Below are positions 63,123 to 64,000 of a stretch of 64,000 bases of DNA, one piece after another. The notes under the pieces are model-generated. The model ran no database searches. It saw only the letters and a program-made list of their open reading frames with translations, and was not told where the DNA came from. Position numbers and translations under genes: made by a program. Source of the stretch: Amblyornis subalaris (lineage: Eukaryota > Chordata > Aves > Passeriformes > Ptilonorhynchidae); NCBI GenBank assembly GCA_018881555.1, contig JACAXG010000007.1, positions 15,977,235 through 16,041,234 of the forward strand, written 5' to 3'. Each line of letters begins with the position of its first letter. Position 1 is the stretch's first letter.

Positions 63123-64000
63123 AGGCACAGCTCTTACACTCACCTGCACTATTGTTGAAACTAAGGTATAGGATTTAAATCCAGCCTGCACAGCATACTC
63201 TTTTTTAACCTTTTTTTTTTTATGCTTTAAAAATATCCACATTGGTATCCCTGGTTTTGGAGGGTTTCCTGGCAGATAGACATTTTTTTACTCAAGTGAA
63301 AGGACTGCTCAGAGGGTCCTTTCTAGGAAGCACTATCTCTGCAGAGCCCAGGTTTTCAGTGGCACCCATGAGAGCAGCAGCACCTGTTCTTTTGGCAGAA
63401 GGGATATGTGGAGAGAATGAGCAGAAAGAAAGCATTGTTTTTACTAAGTTTCCCCTCATGTTATTGTTTCCAGATGAATCAAATAAACAGAAAATATTCT
63501 TGAATAACTGAGTGACTTGTATGTGCTTTTGCATATGTCTTAATGCATATTGCTGGAGAGAGGAATTGAGTTTTGTGCCAGCATTTACAACACAATCTTT
63601 CGTTGTTCTTGTTTTTCTGTTCAGCATATTTTATTAAAGAAAAAAGAAAAGGTGCTGAATTGAGCTCATTACTTCTCAGACCTCAGAAATTGCTCTGTTT
63701 TCCTGACCAGAAACCAAGTAAGAACTTCAGAACTATGCCTAATGGTTCCATAATTATAATGTCATATTATCAGTATGTTCTTTAAAATGTCAACATGAGG
63801 AGAAAAAAGGCTATGGGATATTATTTTCTCATTATTGTGGTGTTCCTTTGAATAGTGTAAAAAACATCAAACAGATATTAGAAACAAAGGCAGACGGAGT
63901 AAATGAGATCATGCTGAGGACTTTGTTGCTCTGGCTGGATGTTTTTGAAGTCTGAATGGGCTCAGTAACTGGCTTTGTCTTTATCTGGGACCACAATGCA
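63123..64000. other. Noncoding DNA to the window end
   Basis: Frames of 89 codons (63242-63511, plus) and 111 codons (63292-63627, minus) overlap on opposite strands and show no recognisable domain. Confidence 0.45.

Noticed and set aside
63015..63242. Open frames across the TG repeat on both strands
   Set aside because: They translate a dinucleotide repeat into alternating residues; an artefact.
1..64000. CRISPR array, operon, phage or other prokaryotic defence system
   Set aside because: The sequence is vertebrate-type, with no regularly spaced direct repeats and no dense coding; nothing supports such a system.

Overview
The window looks like vertebrate, specifically avian, nuclear DNA. 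It is AT-rich and dense in stop codons; the longest open frame is about 160 codons. It carries several CR1 LINE fragments with the typical bird 3' end (8-bp ATTCTATG repeats) and several short solo LTRs resembling avian endogenous retroviruses. A galliform bird is my best guess from the LTR style, but that is inference. Isolated single 'n' bases are scattered unevenly, which looks like masked polymorphic or ambiguous sites rather than gaps.

I recognise no protein-coding exon, rRNA, tRNA, snRNA, CpG-island promoter, CRISPR array or bacterial-style operon. The window is best read as an intergenic gene-desert segment or the interior of a very long intron.

Layout: 1-11 kb is unique AT-rich DNA with a 3'-end CR1 scrap at 1.9 kb, two small tandem duplications and a consensus CRE motif. 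A solo LTR (minus strand) lies at 11.4-11.9 kb. From 12 to 23 kb I see nothing recognisable apart from simple repeats. CR1 pieces lie at 23.1 kb (old, plus), 26.7 kb (minus) and 32.4-33.2 kb (plus, reverse-transcriptase end). A cluster of three LTRs of three different types occupies 34.0-37.1 kb. A CR1 3' end (minus) is at 42.2 kb. A second copy of the 36-kb LTR family is at 50.7-51.0 kb. From 51 kb to the end the DNA is mostly unique, with hairpins at 53.6 kb, an inverted half-site element at 55.6 kb, a G-quadruplex-type run at 58.2 kb, a cluster of three palindromes at 59.8 kb, a probable ancient MIR SINE at 62.3 kb and a (TG)n microsatellite at 63.0 kb.

The best-supported structural result is the pair of related minus-strand solo LTRs at 36020-36353 and 50700-51000. 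Each is flanked by its own 6-bp target-site duplication. I found no evidence for a new multi-gene system; the remaining interest lies in repeat history and possible cis-regulatory elements.
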